A stretch of 64,000 nt of DNA from Blautia schinkii DSM 10518 (GTDB taxonomy: Bacteria > Bacillota > Clostridia > Lachnospirales > Lachnospiraceae), in contig JNKJ01000006.1 in assembly GCA_000702025.1 (NCBI GenBank), forward strand, positions 298,803 through 362,802, read 5' to 3'. Every line of letters begins with the position of its first letter. The first letter of the stretch is position 1. The notes below the pieces were generated by a model. That model saw only the letters and a list, made by a program, of their open reading frames with translations. It did not search any database and had not been told where the DNA came from. Both the position numbers and the translations under genes were made by a program. Positions 53,965 through 62,571 of the stretch are shown in pieces.

Positions 53965-55005
53965 ATGAATACGGTTACTGCTTTTGCAAACGGAAGTTTC
54001 GAGCCTGAGGTTTTCGGAAGCTCGGAATACGGTATGAATGCATTCCAGATGCAGTATATTTATAAACGCTATAAGGATGCTCCTATGCATCCTCATGTGC
54101 TTAAATATTGGGAAAGTAAAGGGGTAAAGAAGTCTGTATATGACCTGGGAGATGACGGGAGGGCATATTATGTCCTCTCTCCAGGAAGGTTAGAGGAAGG
54201 CCGGAAATATCCGGTCATCTATTGTTTTCATGACCGTCCTGACGACGCGTTTTTAGCGGAAACCTACGGGTATACAGAGCTTATAGAACACGAAAAGCTG
54301 ATTTGTGTGTATCCGGAATATCGACTCCAGGGTTTGTCGGGCGTGGACGTGGATTTGGCCCGGATTCTTAAAGAATTACCGGAAAGGGGCTACCCGGTTG
54401 ATGAGGAACGGATTTATGTAAGCGGGTTTTCCTATGGAGCCTCAGCAGCAGCCAAGCTCACAATGAAATGTTCGCAAAGGCTTGCAGGCACGGCTATGGT
54501 TTGCGGTTCTCATATTTTCCGCGGTGAGATTTTGGCGAAGCGTTTGAAAATGTATTCCCGGATATTGGGAGTGAAAGAGCCTTTGATCTGTGTGGGAGGA
54601 AACCGTGACGGCCGTAATAGTTGGCCGCTGGAGAAAGAAGCCTGGACATCTATCATGAAGGACTGGATGACCGAGGTGGCAAAGATTGAGGATTTTATAC
54701 CGCTGAATCCAGGGGAAGCTCGTCTGCTTTGTAAAAATTCTCCTGACAGGGTAAAACGGGAGTTCGGCTTGGATTTCCACAGAACCTGGGTGGATTATAT
54801 GGAAGGCACATACTGGTACTGCGGGCAGTTTGAGGATGCCAAGGATATCCCTATGGCCAGATTTATCAGTGTGGAAGGTCTCCCTCATATTCATTGCCGA
54901 AATATTGCTGTACAGATTTGGTCCTATCTCAGACAATTCAGAAGAGACAGGGAAACGAAGGATTTAATCTATACGCCGGGAGAAGATACGGAACAGCCAT
55001 ATTGA
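53965..55005 (+). CDS. Esterase-like alpha/beta hydrolase (PHB-depolymerase/feruloyl-esterase type fold)
   Basis: The 346-aa protein has an alpha/beta hydrolase body with PVIYCFHDRPDDAF (oxyanion region), the nucleophile elbow GFSYGASAAAKLTMK and a late PHIHCRNIAVQIW that could carry the catalytic His. It has no signal peptide. It lies 12 bases after the DppF-type gene with a GGAGGT site and is part of that operon, so it probably cleaves an ester taken up by the transporter. The last 68 bases overlap the - strand gene at 54938. Confidence 0.8.
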   Translation: MNTVTAFANGSFEPEVFGSSEYGMNAFQMQYIYKRYKDAPMHPHVLKYWESKGVKKSVYDLGDDGRAYYVLSPGRLEEGRKYPVIYCFHDRPDDAFLAETYGYTELIEHEKLICVYPEYRLQGLSGVDVDLARILKELPERGYPVDEERIYVSGFSYGASAAAKLTMKCSQRLAGTAMVCGSHIFRGEILAKRLKMYSRILGVKEPLICVGGNRDGRNSWPLEKEAWTSIMKDWMTEVAKIEDFIPLNPGEARLLCKNSPDRVKREFGLDFHRTWVDYMEGTYWYCGQFEDAKDIPMARFISVEGLPHIHCRNIAVQIWSYLRQFRRDRETKDLIYTPGEDTEQPY

Positions 55006-55444
55006 GAACTGTTTCTGCCTCCTTACGGTATTTTTCCAGCTCCTCGTATATGGAGCGGGTGGTGTCTGAGGTTTCATAGTTAAAGACTGCAGTTTTTTCC
55101 GTATCCTTTATTACAATACAGGAGGAAGAACCTGCATTGGCGTATGCCTGATAAACGCCCAGACGGTCGTTTTTCCATAGACCATAGATTTTATTGCCGA
55201 AGCCAGTCCCGCCCTCTGTGCATTCACCGTAGTCCATATCTTCGACAAAGCTTAGTTCGGTGATGTCCGTCAGCCGGAAGACAGAAGATGTATTCTTGGC
55301 GCCGGTGAAGGTTACGGTGTAGTCCTCAACAGAGAACTGCATAGTGGCAGGGGGCAGGGAGTAAAAGTAGTAGTATATCATGAAACCTGCCAGTACGATA
55401 AATAAAAATATGGCATTTCTCTTTTTGTATTCGCCCTGAAACAT
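54938..55444 (-). CDS. Small single-pass membrane protein with PH-like external domain
   Basis: The 168-aa protein is encoded on the opposite strand. It has an N-terminal transmembrane helix (~10-28, NAIFLFIVLAGFMIYYYFY) and a beta-rich domain (~35-130) that recalls bacterial PH-like domains. The start has a good AAGGAG site on the - strand. The function is unknown. Its 3' end overlaps the esterase-like gene by 68 bases in antisense, so the two transcripts could affect each other. Confidence 0.75.
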   Translation of the reverse strand: MFQGEYKKRNAIFLFIVLAGFMIYYYFYSLPPATMQFSVEDYTVTFTGAKNTSSVFRLTDITELSFVEDMDYGECTEGGTGFGNKIYGLWKNDRLGVYQAYANAGSSSCIVIKDTEKTAVFNYETSDTTRSIYEELEKYRKEAETVLNMAVPYLLPAYRLNPSFPCLF

Positions 55445-55522
55445 CTTCTCATCTCCTTATGTAAGTTTCTTAGACTTTATTATAAATAGGATGGCCGGAA
55501 ATAAGCAACTGTATTTTGCATT

Positions 55523-55564
55523 AAAGGAACTAAAATCTGCATCAAGATGAGGTTCCTTTTTTTA
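55523..55564 (+). terminator. Hairpin upstream of the GH3 gene
   Basis: AAAGGAAC (55523-55530) pairs with GTTCCTTT (55552-55559), followed by T residues. It lies ~75 bases before the GH3 start and may end read-through from the ABC operon or act as a leader attenuator. Confidence 0.6.
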
Positions 55565-55638
55565 TTACAATGGAGTCAGGAATAAACCTGCCGTTTGGAA
55601 GCCTCCAAAGGCAGGGGGCATTTAGAAAAGGAGGACTT

Positions 55639-57333
55639 ATGATTAATTTACGTGAACGGCCTTTCTATTTGGATGAGAAAGGGCAGGAATGGGTGAAAAA
55701 TACCTTAGAGTCATTAACGCTTGAGCAGAAGGCAGGGCAGCTGTTCTGTGTGATGGGCGGTGATTATGCGCCGGAGGAGCTGGTACGGCTTGTCAAGGAA
55801 AGTAAGATTGGCGGTATTTTGTTTCGGCCAGCACCTTCGGAGGTGATAAAAGAGGATTACCGGCGTCTGGATGAGGCCGCGCCGGTACCTTTGTTAAAGG
55901 CTGCAAATTTAGAGGAAGGCGGCTCCGGTGCAATCAGTGACGGAACGCTTTTTGGATGGCCGATGACCGTGGCGGCAGCCAATGATGAGAATATGGTGAG
56001 GAAATTCGCTGCGGTATGCGCTGCAGAGGGGCAGTCTGTGGGTATCAACTGGACCTTTTCTCCGGTATGCGATATTGATATGAATTTTCAAAATCCAATC
56101 ACCAATGTGCGTACCTATGGCAGCAGCCAGGAACGTGTGCAGAGAGACACAGAGCTGTACGTGAAAACAATACAGGAGTTCGGAATGGCTGCCTGTGCCA
56201 AGCATTTCCCGGGAGACGGCGTAGATTTCCGTGACCATCATCTGCATCCTTCCTATAATTCGCTGACAGCCCGGGAATGGTATGATTCTTACGGGAAGAT
56301 TTACCAGAACCTTATTGAAAATGATCTTTTGAGTGTGATGGTGGGACATATTGTTCAGCCGCAGGTTGAGATGGAGATAAATCCCAGGCTTTCCTTTGAA
56401 CAATGTCTGCCCGCGTCAATGAGCAGGGAGCTGCTCACCGGAGTCCTGCGGCAAAGATTTGAATTTAATGGTGTTATTACCACGGATGCAACGATTATGG
56501 GCGGATATTGTATGGGCATGGAAAGGCGGAGGGCTATTCCGGCGTCCATTATGGCAGGCTGTGACATGATCGTATTTAATACAAATCTTTATGAGGATTA
56601 TCAGTACATTCTCGACGGTCTTAAGGACGGCATTCTTACGGAAGAACGGCTGAATGAGGCGGTGATAAGGATTCTGGCGCTGAAGGCGAAGGTATGCTTC
56701 GCAGATGCGGGTGTGAGACAGGAAGCGGCCCAAACGGGAATGCGAACGGATGCGGAACTGAGACAGGACATATTAATGAAAGCAAAGGACTGGCAGCGGG
56801 AGTGTGCGGATAGGGCAGTTACGCTGGTGAAAAACAATGCGCCGCAGATTTTTCCGGTCACACCGGAAAAATATCCGCATATCCGTCTGATTACGCTTGG
56901 TAAAGATGAAATCCTTGAGGGTAGTGTTACGCAGAGTGCCGTGGAAGCGCTGAGAAATCGAGGGTTTCAGGTGGAGCATTATGAACCCTTTAAGGATGAT
57001 CTGCACGGGAGTGAAGAACTCCCCAAGGACCGTTTGACTCTATATTTGGCAAATTATGAACAGGCCAGCAATCAAACAGAGGTACGTATTCACTGGTGTC
57101 CTAAGCATGCGTTAGATATTCCCCGTTTTGTCAATGAGGAGGATTACATATTTGTTTCTCTGGCAAATCCCTATCATCTGCAGGATATTCCCAGGGTGAA
57201 AACCTATATTAATGCTTACACGGCGACCAAGGCCGGAATTGAAGCGGTAATCGAGAAAATTATGGGCAGAAGCGAGTTTGTGGGAATAAGTCCGGTAGAT
57301 GCGTTCTGTGGTCTGCCGGATACCAGATTATAG
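55639..57333 (+). CDS. GH3 glycosidase (beta-N-acetylhexosaminidase/NagZ-like)
   Basis: The 564-aa cytosolic protein has an N-terminal TIM barrel with KHFPGDGVDFRDHH (NagZ-type metal-free loop) and the nucleophile Asp probably in GVITTDATIMGG. A C-terminal alpha/beta domain follows (~390-555). No signal peptide is present. ATG 55639 has a strong AAAGGAGGACTT site. The loop KHFPGDG-x-x-DHH places it with beta-N-acetylglucosaminidases, but relatives cleave other beta-glycosides. It is followed closely by a sugar-phosphate mutase gene. Confidence 0.9.
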   Translation: MINLRERPFYLDEKGQEWVKNTLESLTLEQKAGQLFCVMGGDYAPEELVRLVKESKIGGILFRPAPSEVIKEDYRRLDEAAPVPLLKAANLEEGGSGAISDGTLFGWPMTVAAANDENMVRKFAAVCAAEGQSVGINWTFSPVCDIDMNFQNPITNVRTYGSSQERVQRDTELYVKTIQEFGMAACAKHFPGDGVDFRDHHLHPSYNSLTAREWYDSYGKIYQNLIENDLLSVMVGHIVQPQVEMEINPRLSFEQCLPASMSRELLTGVLRQRFEFNGVITTDATIMGGYCMGMERRRAIPASIMAGCDMIVFNTNLYEDYQYILDGLKDGILTEERLNEAVIRILALKAKVCFADAGVRQEAAQTGMRTDAELRQDILMKAKDWQRECADRAVTLVKNNAPQIFPVTPEKYPHIRLITLGKDEILEGSVTQSAVEALRNRGFQVEHYEPFKDDLHGSEELPKDRLTLYLANYEQASNQTEVRIHWCPKHALDIPRFVNEEDYIFVSLANPYHLQDIPRVKTYINAYTATKAGIEAVIEKIMGRSEFVGISPVDAFCGLPDTRL

Positions 57334-57362
57334 GTGAGGTGGATACGTATTTGGAGGAAGAT

Positions 57363-57998
57363 ATGAAAGCAGTAATTTTTGATTTAGACGGAGTATTAGT
57401 TCATACAGATAAATACCACTATCTTGCCTGGAAAATGCTGGCTGACAGACTGGGCATTTATTTTGACGAAAAAATTAATGACAGACTTCGGGGAGTGAGC
57501 CGGATGGAGAGCTTAGAGATTATATTGGAGAAATATAGAGGCAAACCACTTTCTGAAGCACAGAAGACGGAGCTGGCGGATGAGAAAAACAAGGTCTACA
57601 GGGCACTTTTAAAAGGCATGACACCTGCGGATGTATCCGAAGAAGTGCGGCGGACATTGGAAGTGTTGAAGTACAGAGGGTATCAGATGGCAATTGGTTC
57701 TTCCAGTAAGAATGCGCGTTATATTGTGGAACAGACAGGACTGGATAAAGAATTTGATGCTGTGGCTGATGGTACGAATATTTCCAGGTCCAAGCCTGAC
57801 CCTGAGGTATTTCTAAAGGCGGCAGAGTTTATAAGTCAGGTCCCGGAGGAGTGCCTGGTGGTGGAAGATGCAAAAGCAGGTATACTGGCGGCGAAAAAGG
57901 GTGGCTTCAAGAGTGCAGGCCTGGGCGAGGCAAAAAATTATGAGCTGACAGATTATCCGCTGGAAAGCATAGGAGATTTGCTGAAATTATTGGTTTAA
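57363..57998 (+). CDS. pgmB: Beta-phosphoglucomutase-like HAD phosphatase
   Basis: The 211-aa HAD-superfamily protein has the nucleophile motif FDLDGVLVHTD, a cap domain and the late motifs AIGSSSKNA, SKPDPEVFLKAAE and VVEDAKAGILAAKKGG. The family includes beta-phosphoglucomutases, which convert beta-glucose-1-phosphate, and hexose phosphatases. ATG 57363 is preferred (GGAGGAAGAT site). It lies 29 bases after the GH3 gene. Confidence 0.88.
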   Translation: MKAVIFDLDGVLVHTDKYHYLAWKMLADRLGIYFDEKINDRLRGVSRMESLEIILEKYRGKPLSEAQKTELADEKNKVYRALLKGMTPADVSEEVRRTLEVLKYRGYQMAIGSSSKNARYIVEQTGLDKEFDAVADGTNISRSKPDPEVFLKAAEFISQVPEECLVVEDAKAGILAAKKGGFKSAGLGEAKNYELTDYPLESIGDLLKLLV

Positions 57999-58096
57999 TG
58001 GAGTAGTTAAATGTTATGTATAGTATTATAGTTAGCCGTGAAAGAATTACGGGTTAGGAAAAACTCTGTTGAAATGGGATAAATTATTTTCTAAAA

Positions 58097-58159
58097 TTTA
58101 TTTAGGTACCTTGACAAATAAGAGAAAGTGAGGTAATATTAACAAGGTACCTAAATAAA
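58097..58159 (+). promoter_or_regulatory. Textbook promoter flanked by two identical inverted operators
   Basis: TTGACA (58111-58116), a 17-base spacer and TAATAT (58134-58139) form a near-consensus sigma-A promoter. A 17-base arm (58097-58113) with core AGGTACCT overlaps the -35 box. Its exact inverted copy (58143-58159) covers the start site. Each arm is itself palindromic at the core. The MarR-family gene starts at 58192, so autorepression is highly likely. Confidence 0.85.
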
Positions 58160-58191
58160 AAGCAAACAAATAAAGAAAGAAGGAATCGATT

Positions 58192-58971
58192 ATGACAACA
58201 GAGTTAACTAATTGTACGCAGTGTAACAAGGAATGTCCATTAAATGCGCTTAGGTGCAGAAAGGGCAAAGAATATCTGGAACAGCTTCACACAGAGGGGA
58301 AAGCGTTGGATATTGTAAACAGGGAAGCAACAGAGGATGATTATTCATATGTTCATGACGGTGATTTTCCGCAGCGGCACGGCGGCTGCGAAGAGAGCCA
58401 ACACGGTGGCGGACATTGGCATGGCGGGCACTCTTGCCAATCGCATGGCAGAGATGGTTATGGCAGAGATGGTCATGGCAGAGATGGTCATGGCAGAGAT
58501 GCGCATGGCAGAGATGCGCATGGAAGAGATGTGCATAACAGTAAGGGACACGGCAAGGGTTGGACAGTAGATGAGCCGGAGGATTTAGATGGTCTTTTGA
58601 GAGCCTGTGGCCATTATTTATACCACAAGGCAGCAGGGGCGAAAAGCGGCCAGGGTAAGATTATGCATATTTTGTCCTCACAGAAAGAAATCAGCCAGAA
58701 GGAGCTGCAGGAGCATCTGGGTATACAGCCAGGTTCCATCAGCGAGATTCTCTCTAAAATGGAAAATAAAGGACTGCTTCAGCGCATTAAGGATGGGGAG
58801 GATCGCAGGAAAACTATTGTCAGAATTACTGATGCAGGAGAGCATCACGTTGAGGAATTTCGTAAAAACGGAAAAGGCGACAGAAACAAAGATATTTTTT
58901 CCGCACTGGATGATGGGCAGAAAGAAGAATTGAAGAAGTTACTAAGGATTCTTTTAGAGAGTTGGAAATAG
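58192..58971 (+). CDS. MarR-family regulator with Cys motif and His-rich repeat segment
   Basis: The 259-aa protein has three parts. Residues ~8-25 carry a four-Cys motif (CTQCNKECPLNALRC). Residues ~60-125 are His/Gly-rich and include six 5-residue units HGRDG or close variants, encoded by 15-bp tandem repeats. Residues ~145-255 form a MarR-type winged helix (ISQKELQEHLGIQPGSISEI). The Cys and His segments suggest sensing of a metal ion or of redox state (inference). The promoter carries two identical inverted operators, so it probably represses itself. No target gene is adjacent on the same strand. Confidence 0.88.
   Translation: MTTELTNCTQCNKECPLNALRCRKGKEYLEQLHTEGKALDIVNREATEDDYSYVHDGDFPQRHGGCEESQHGGGHWHGGHSCQSHGRDGYGRDGHGRDGHGRDAHGRDAHGRDVHNSKGHGKGWTVDEPEDLDGLLRACGHYLYHKAAGAKSGQGKIMHILSSQKEISQKELQEHLGIQPGSISEILSKMENKGLLQRIKDGEDRRKTIVRITDAGEHHVEEFRKNGKGDRNKDIFSALDDGQKEELKKLLRILLESWK
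58444..58533 (+). repeat. Six 15-bp tandem repeats coding the His-rich segment
   Basis: The units are variants of CATGGCAGAGATGGT and encode His-Gly-Arg-Asp-Gly/Ala/Val. As 15 is a multiple of three, copy changes keep the frame and would change only the length of the His-rich segment. Confidence 0.9.
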
Positions 58972-59007
58972 GGGCAATGCCAAATATGGCATTAGCCCCT
59001 GCTTTTT
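58972..59007. terminator. Bidirectional terminator between convergent MarR and LysR genes
   Basis: GGGGCAATGCC pairs with GGCATTAGCCCC across AAATAT, followed by a T-rich tract on the + strand. The stem overlaps the last codons of the - strand LysR gene. Confidence 0.88.
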
Positions 59008-59921
59008 ACATCACAGGTATGGAAATATCGAACGAACATTTTACAGGAGGGTGACATTTCCCCTCCCTTTTTTCGTACCAGAACGACGGGTACATGAACA
59101 GAAGGGGACAACGGCAGTGTAACGACGTTTTCGTGATGAAATACATTGAAATTATTTTTGGGAAGCAGACTGATACCTTCGCCCACAGACACGGCGCTGA
59201 TAATGGACTCAATTCTTGCGTTTCGCACTATGTTTGCCTTGATTCCTGCATTGGCAAACTGCTCCATACACAGTTTGTAAATAGAGGTGTGGCGGTTCAT
59301 AAGAATAAATTTTTCGTCTGCCAGGTCCGTTAGCTGGAGAGAACAGTTCTTGCAGGACTGTTTTTCAGACAAATTACTGCCTGCCGGGTTAATCAACGGA
59401 TGGTCATGGGCAAGGACTATAACAAGTTCATCCTCCATAAGTGTGTAAGATTTATATTTGGCGGCTTGTACAAGATTTTCACGGGCAATGATAAAATCGT
59501 AGCGTCCGCTCTCAAGCCCGTTTAACAGTTCCGGCTCCTCAACCTCATCCAGGTCAAGATGAATTTCCGGATAAAGCCGGGAGAAGTCCCGGAGACGGGC
59601 GGTGAGATGGTATTGGGTAAGTATGGGAAGTGTGCCGATCCTAATCTGTTTGGTATTGTTCTCTTTGTATTTTTCAAGCTTGCCAAGTGTGCGGTGATAT
59701 TCTTCTACCAGGCTAAGTGCCTCATGATAAAAAGCTTCTCCGGCTTCCGTGAGCGCAGCATTGCGTCGGCTTCTGTCCAGAAGCTTAATATCCAGTTCCT
59801 TTTCCAGCTTCATAATACGCTTGGATAATGAGGACTGTGAAATATGCAGCACATCCGCGGCATCAAAAAAAGTATCATTTTCTACCACAGCAATAAAATA
59901 TTCCAATTGTTCAAAGGTCAT
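58992..59921 (-). CDS. LysR-family regulator of the decarboxylase operon
   Basis: The 309-aa protein has the standard LysR layout: HTH MTFEQLEYFIAVVENDTFFD and SQSSLSKRIMKLEKELD, then a ligand-binding domain. The start at 59921 has a GGAGAAAGAA site and gives the typical N-terminus. It is divergent from the UbiD gene; the 139-bp gap has two LysR-type inverted repeats. An aromatic acid is the likely inducer, as for other regulators beside UbiD operons (inference). Confidence 0.93.
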   Translation of the reverse strand: MTFEQLEYFIAVVENDTFFDAADVLHISQSSLSKRIMKLEKELDIKLLDRSRRNAALTEAGEAFYHEALSLVEEYHRTLGKLEKYKENNTKQIRIGTLPILTQYHLTARLRDFSRLYPEIHLDLDEVEEPELLNGLESGRYDFIIARENLVQAAKYKSYTLMEDELVIVLAHDHPLINPAGSNLSEKQSCKNCSLQLTDLADEKFILMNRHTSIYKLCMEQFANAGIKANIVRNARIESIISAVSVGEGISLLPKNNFNVFHHENVVTLPLSPSVHVPVVLVRKKGGEMSPSCKMFVRYFHTCDVKSRG

Positions 59922-59935
59922 TTCTTTCTCCAATC

Positions 59936-60008
59936 ATTCCATTCTGGAATCAATTGTACCACAACTTGAATTGAATCAACAACCCAAATGTTATAAGTTT
60001 AATTTATA
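59936..60008. promoter_or_regulatory. Two LysR-type inverted repeats in the LysR-UbiD intergenic region
   Basis: ATTCCA/TGGAAT (59936-59950) lies near the LysR start. TATAA/TTATA (59992-60008, 7-base spacer, T-N11-A inside) lies 52 bases before UbiD. Both are typical of sites for autoregulation and activation by a divergent LysR protein. Confidence 0.5.
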
Positions 60009-60060
60009 CAAAATTCAAAAAGTAATGAAAACAGCGAAATGAAAGGGGGACAAGATATAA

Positions 60061-61536
60061 ATGGAAAATAAAGTAAATGATTTGAGAAGCGCCTTGGAAC
60101 TGCTGGAAGCCCTTCCCGGACAGCTGGTACAAACAGACGTGGAGGTGGATCCCATGGCGGAGCTTTCCGGCGTATACCGTCACGTGGGTGCAGGCGGGAC
60201 AGTCATGCGTCCCACAAAGAAAGGCCCGGCCATGATTTTTAACAATGTAAAAGGGCATCCGGGAGCCAGGGTGGTCATAGGACTTCTTGCCAGCCGTGAA
60301 AGAGTGGGAACTCTTTTAGGCTGTGCTCCGCAAAAGCTTGGATTTTTGTTAAAGGACAGTGTAAGTAACCCGATCAAGCCTGTTGTCATTCCCAATGACC
60401 GGGCAAAGTGCCAGGAGGTAGTGCATTATGCTTCGGAGGAAGGTTTTGACATCCGCAGGCTTGTGCCGGCGCCAACGAACACAGAGGAAGATGCGGGACC
60501 ATATATAACACTGGGAATGTGTTATGCTTCCAATCCGGTGACTGGGGAATCGGATGTTACCATCCATCGCATGTGCCTGCAGTCTGAGGATGAGATCTCC
60601 ATTTTCCTGCAGCCCGGGGCCCGTCATATCGGATATTTCCGGGAATTGGCGGAGGCTGAGGGCAAACCGCTTCCAATATCTATAAGCATTGGGGTGGACC
60701 CTGCCATTGAGATTGCCTCCTGCTTTGAACCGCCCACCACACCCCTTGGTTATGACGAGCTGCAGGCTGCGGGGGCCATCCGTAAGGCGCCTGTGGAGAT
60801 GGTACAATGTTTGACCATTCCTGAGAAAGCAATTGCAAATGCGGAGTATGTGATTGAAGGAGAAATTCTGCCAAACCGGAGAATCCGGGAGGATATGAAT
60901 TCCAATACAGGTAAAGCAATGCCGGAGTTTCCGGGCTATTGCGGAGCGGCAAACCAGGAGCTTCCGGTGATAAAGGTAAAAGCCGTTACTACCCGCAAAA
61001 ACCCTATTATGCAGACATGTATCGGCGCTAGCGAGGAGCATGTTTCTATGGCGGGGATTCCAACAGAAGCCAGTATTCTTGCCATGGTGGAAAAGGCAAT
61101 GCCAGGAAAACTTTTGAATGTACACTGCTTATCCTCAGGAGGCGGTAAATACGCTGCAGTCATGCAGTTTAAAAAATCAGTTCCGTCTGATGAAGGTCGT
61201 CAGCGGCAGGCAGCTCTTCTGGCTTTCAGCGCCTTTGCGGAGCTTAAGCATGTATTTCTTGTGGATGAAGATGTGGACTGCTTTGACCTTAAGGATGTGA
61301 TGTGGGCCATGACTACGCGCTTCCAGGCAGACATTGATATCATACCGATTCCGGGGGTGCAGTGCCATCCGTTAGACCCTTCCAATAGTCCGGACTATCA
61401 TTCTGCCATCCGCGGACGGGGGATTGCGTGCAAAGCAATATTTGACTGTACGGTACCCTTTGATCAGAAGGAGCGTTTTGCCAGAGCAAAATTCAAAGAT
61501 GTGGACCCAAAACATTGGCTTCCGGAAATGTTTTGA
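60061..61536 (+). CDS. UbiD-family (prenyl-FMN) aromatic acid decarboxylase
   Basis: The 491-aa protein shows the UbiD pattern, including the Arg/Glu-bearing stretches PVTGESDVTIHRMCLQ and ADIDIIPIPGVQCHPLDPS. The length (491 aa) fits the gallate/hydroxybenzoate decarboxylase group (LpdC, BsdC). UbiD enzymes remove CO2 from aromatic or unsaturated acids and need the prenylated flavin made by UbiX, encoded next. The start has only a distant GGGGGA site. Regulation by the divergent LysR is likely. The substrate (gallate, protocatechuate, 4-hydroxybenzoate, vanillate or other) cannot be told by eye. Confidence 0.93.
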   Translation: MENKVNDLRSALELLEALPGQLVQTDVEVDPMAELSGVYRHVGAGGTVMRPTKKGPAMIFNNVKGHPGARVVIGLLASRERVGTLLGCAPQKLGFLLKDSVSNPIKPVVIPNDRAKCQEVVHYASEEGFDIRRLVPAPTNTEEDAGPYITLGMCYASNPVTGESDVTIHRMCLQSEDEISIFLQPGARHIGYFRELAEAEGKPLPISISIGVDPAIEIASCFEPPTTPLGYDELQAAGAIRKAPVEMVQCLTIPEKAIANAEYVIEGEILPNRRIREDMNSNTGKAMPEFPGYCGAANQELPVIKVKAVTTRKNPIMQTCIGASEEHVSMAGIPTEASILAMVEKAMPGKLLNVHCLSSGGGKYAAVMQFKKSVPSDEGRQRQAALLAFSAFAELKHVFLVDEDVDCFDLKDVMWAMTTRFQADIDIIPIPGVQCHPLDPSNSPDYHSAIRGRGIACKAIFDCTVPFDQKERFARAKFKDVDPKHWLPEMF

Positions 61537-61585
61537 GTGTTTGAGAGGCCTTTTATTAAAGCGAGAGAAAAACAGGAGCCAGAAT

Positions 61586-62149
61586 ATGAAAAAAAGAATC
61601 ATTGTGGGAATCACCGGCGCCAGCGGCATACCGCTGGCAGTACATCTGCTGAAGGAGCTGAAGAAGCTTCCTGAGGTGGAGACGCACCTTGTATATACAA
61701 AGGGAGCAGAAATGACAGCAGAATTTGAATGCGGATGCAATATGGAGGAAATCCGTGTTCTTTCGGATGTGTGTTACGATAATGAAAATATAGGTGCGGC
61801 GATTGCCAGCGGTACTTATCACACAGAAGGAATGATTGTGCTGCCCTGCAGTATGAAAACAGTGAGCGGGATAGCTCATGGCTTTTCTGACAATCTCCTC
61901 CTGCGTGCGGCAGATGTGACGATTAAGGAGCAGAGACGGCTGATACTGGCCGTACGTGAGACGCCATTGAGTCCCATTCATCTGGAAAATATGCTCGGCC
62001 TCTCCAGACTTACAAATGTGAGTATCATGCCTCCGGTACTGTCTTATTATCATTTGCCTATGACAGTGGAGGACATGGAGCGTCAGCTTGTGGGCAAAAT
62101 ACTCAGCCGGTTTCACATTGAAATGGAAGGATTTCAAACATGGAATTGA
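61586..62149 (+). CDS. UbiX-family flavin prenyltransferase
   Basis: The 187-aa flavoprotein has the UbiX motifs ITGASGIPLAVHLLKEL, VLPCSMKTVSGIAHGFSDN, LLRAADVTIKEQRRLILAVR and SPIHLENML. It makes the prenylated FMN cofactor for UbiD. ATG 61586 is chosen because it gives the family N-terminus and follows CAGGAG. It overlaps the next gene by 10 bases. The gene order UbiD-UbiX-small subunit is that of bacterial hydroxyarylic acid decarboxylase operons. Confidence 0.93.
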   Translation: MKKRIIVGITGASGIPLAVHLLKELKKLPEVETHLVYTKGAEMTAEFECGCNMEEIRVLSDVCYDNENIGAAIASGTYHTEGMIVLPCSMKTVSGIAHGFSDNLLLRAADVTIKEQRRLILAVRETPLSPIHLENMLGLSRLTNVSIMPPVLSYYHLPMTVEDMERQLVGKILSRFHIEMEGFQTWN

Positions 62150-62562
62150 TACTGCACAAGTCATATGAGAAGGCTGTATGTGGAATAAAGCTTCTCTGTG
62201 ATATGGTTCAAATGGGCAAAGACCTTACCCTTATTGTGAGAGACAATAAATGCGCGCATATCGGCTGCACTGTGCTCTCCTTGGCCAGGCCCAGCCTTAC
62301 GGGACGTGGAGTGAGCACTACCACATCGGTGCTTAATTGTATGGGGCATAAGGATGACGTGATTGCACGAAGGTTCGCCGAGGCTGCGGCAGTTAAGGCA
62401 AGGGCAACAGTAGTGTGCACTTGTGGGGTTCACATTGACAGTATCACAGAGAAACAGATACATTTGGTATTGGAGGCGTGCGAGGAGCTGTTGTCTATGG
62501 TCCTTGAGGATATTGAAGCGCCAATGACAGCGGATTCGGACAACAATGGGGGAAGGATTTGA
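62140..62562 (+). CDS. LpdD-like prenyl-flavin chaperone / decarboxylase small subunit
   Basis: The 140-aa protein resembles the LpdD-type small proteins that accompany UbiD/UbiX in gallate decarboxylase operons; phrases are HIGCTVLSLARPSLTGRG and TSVLNCMGHKDD. In tannin-degrading lactobacilli LpdD is thought to help prenyl-flavin transfer. The gene overlaps UbiX by 10 bases, so it is surely co-expressed. It has three or more Cys but no clear metal motif. Confidence 0.75.
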   Translation: MELILHKSYEKAVCGIKLLCDMVQMGKDLTLIVRDNKCAHIGCTVLSLARPSLTGRGVSTTTSVLNCMGHKDDVIARRFAEAAAVKARATVVCTCGVHIDSITEKQIHLVLEACEELLSMVLEDIEAPMTADSDNNGGRI

Positions 62563-62571
62563 GAAAGGCAT

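Noticed and set aside
58200-58580. Overlapping frames with Met-Ala-Glu-Met repeats on + and matching frames on -
   Set aside because: They are frame shadows of the 15-bp repeat within the MarR-type gene.
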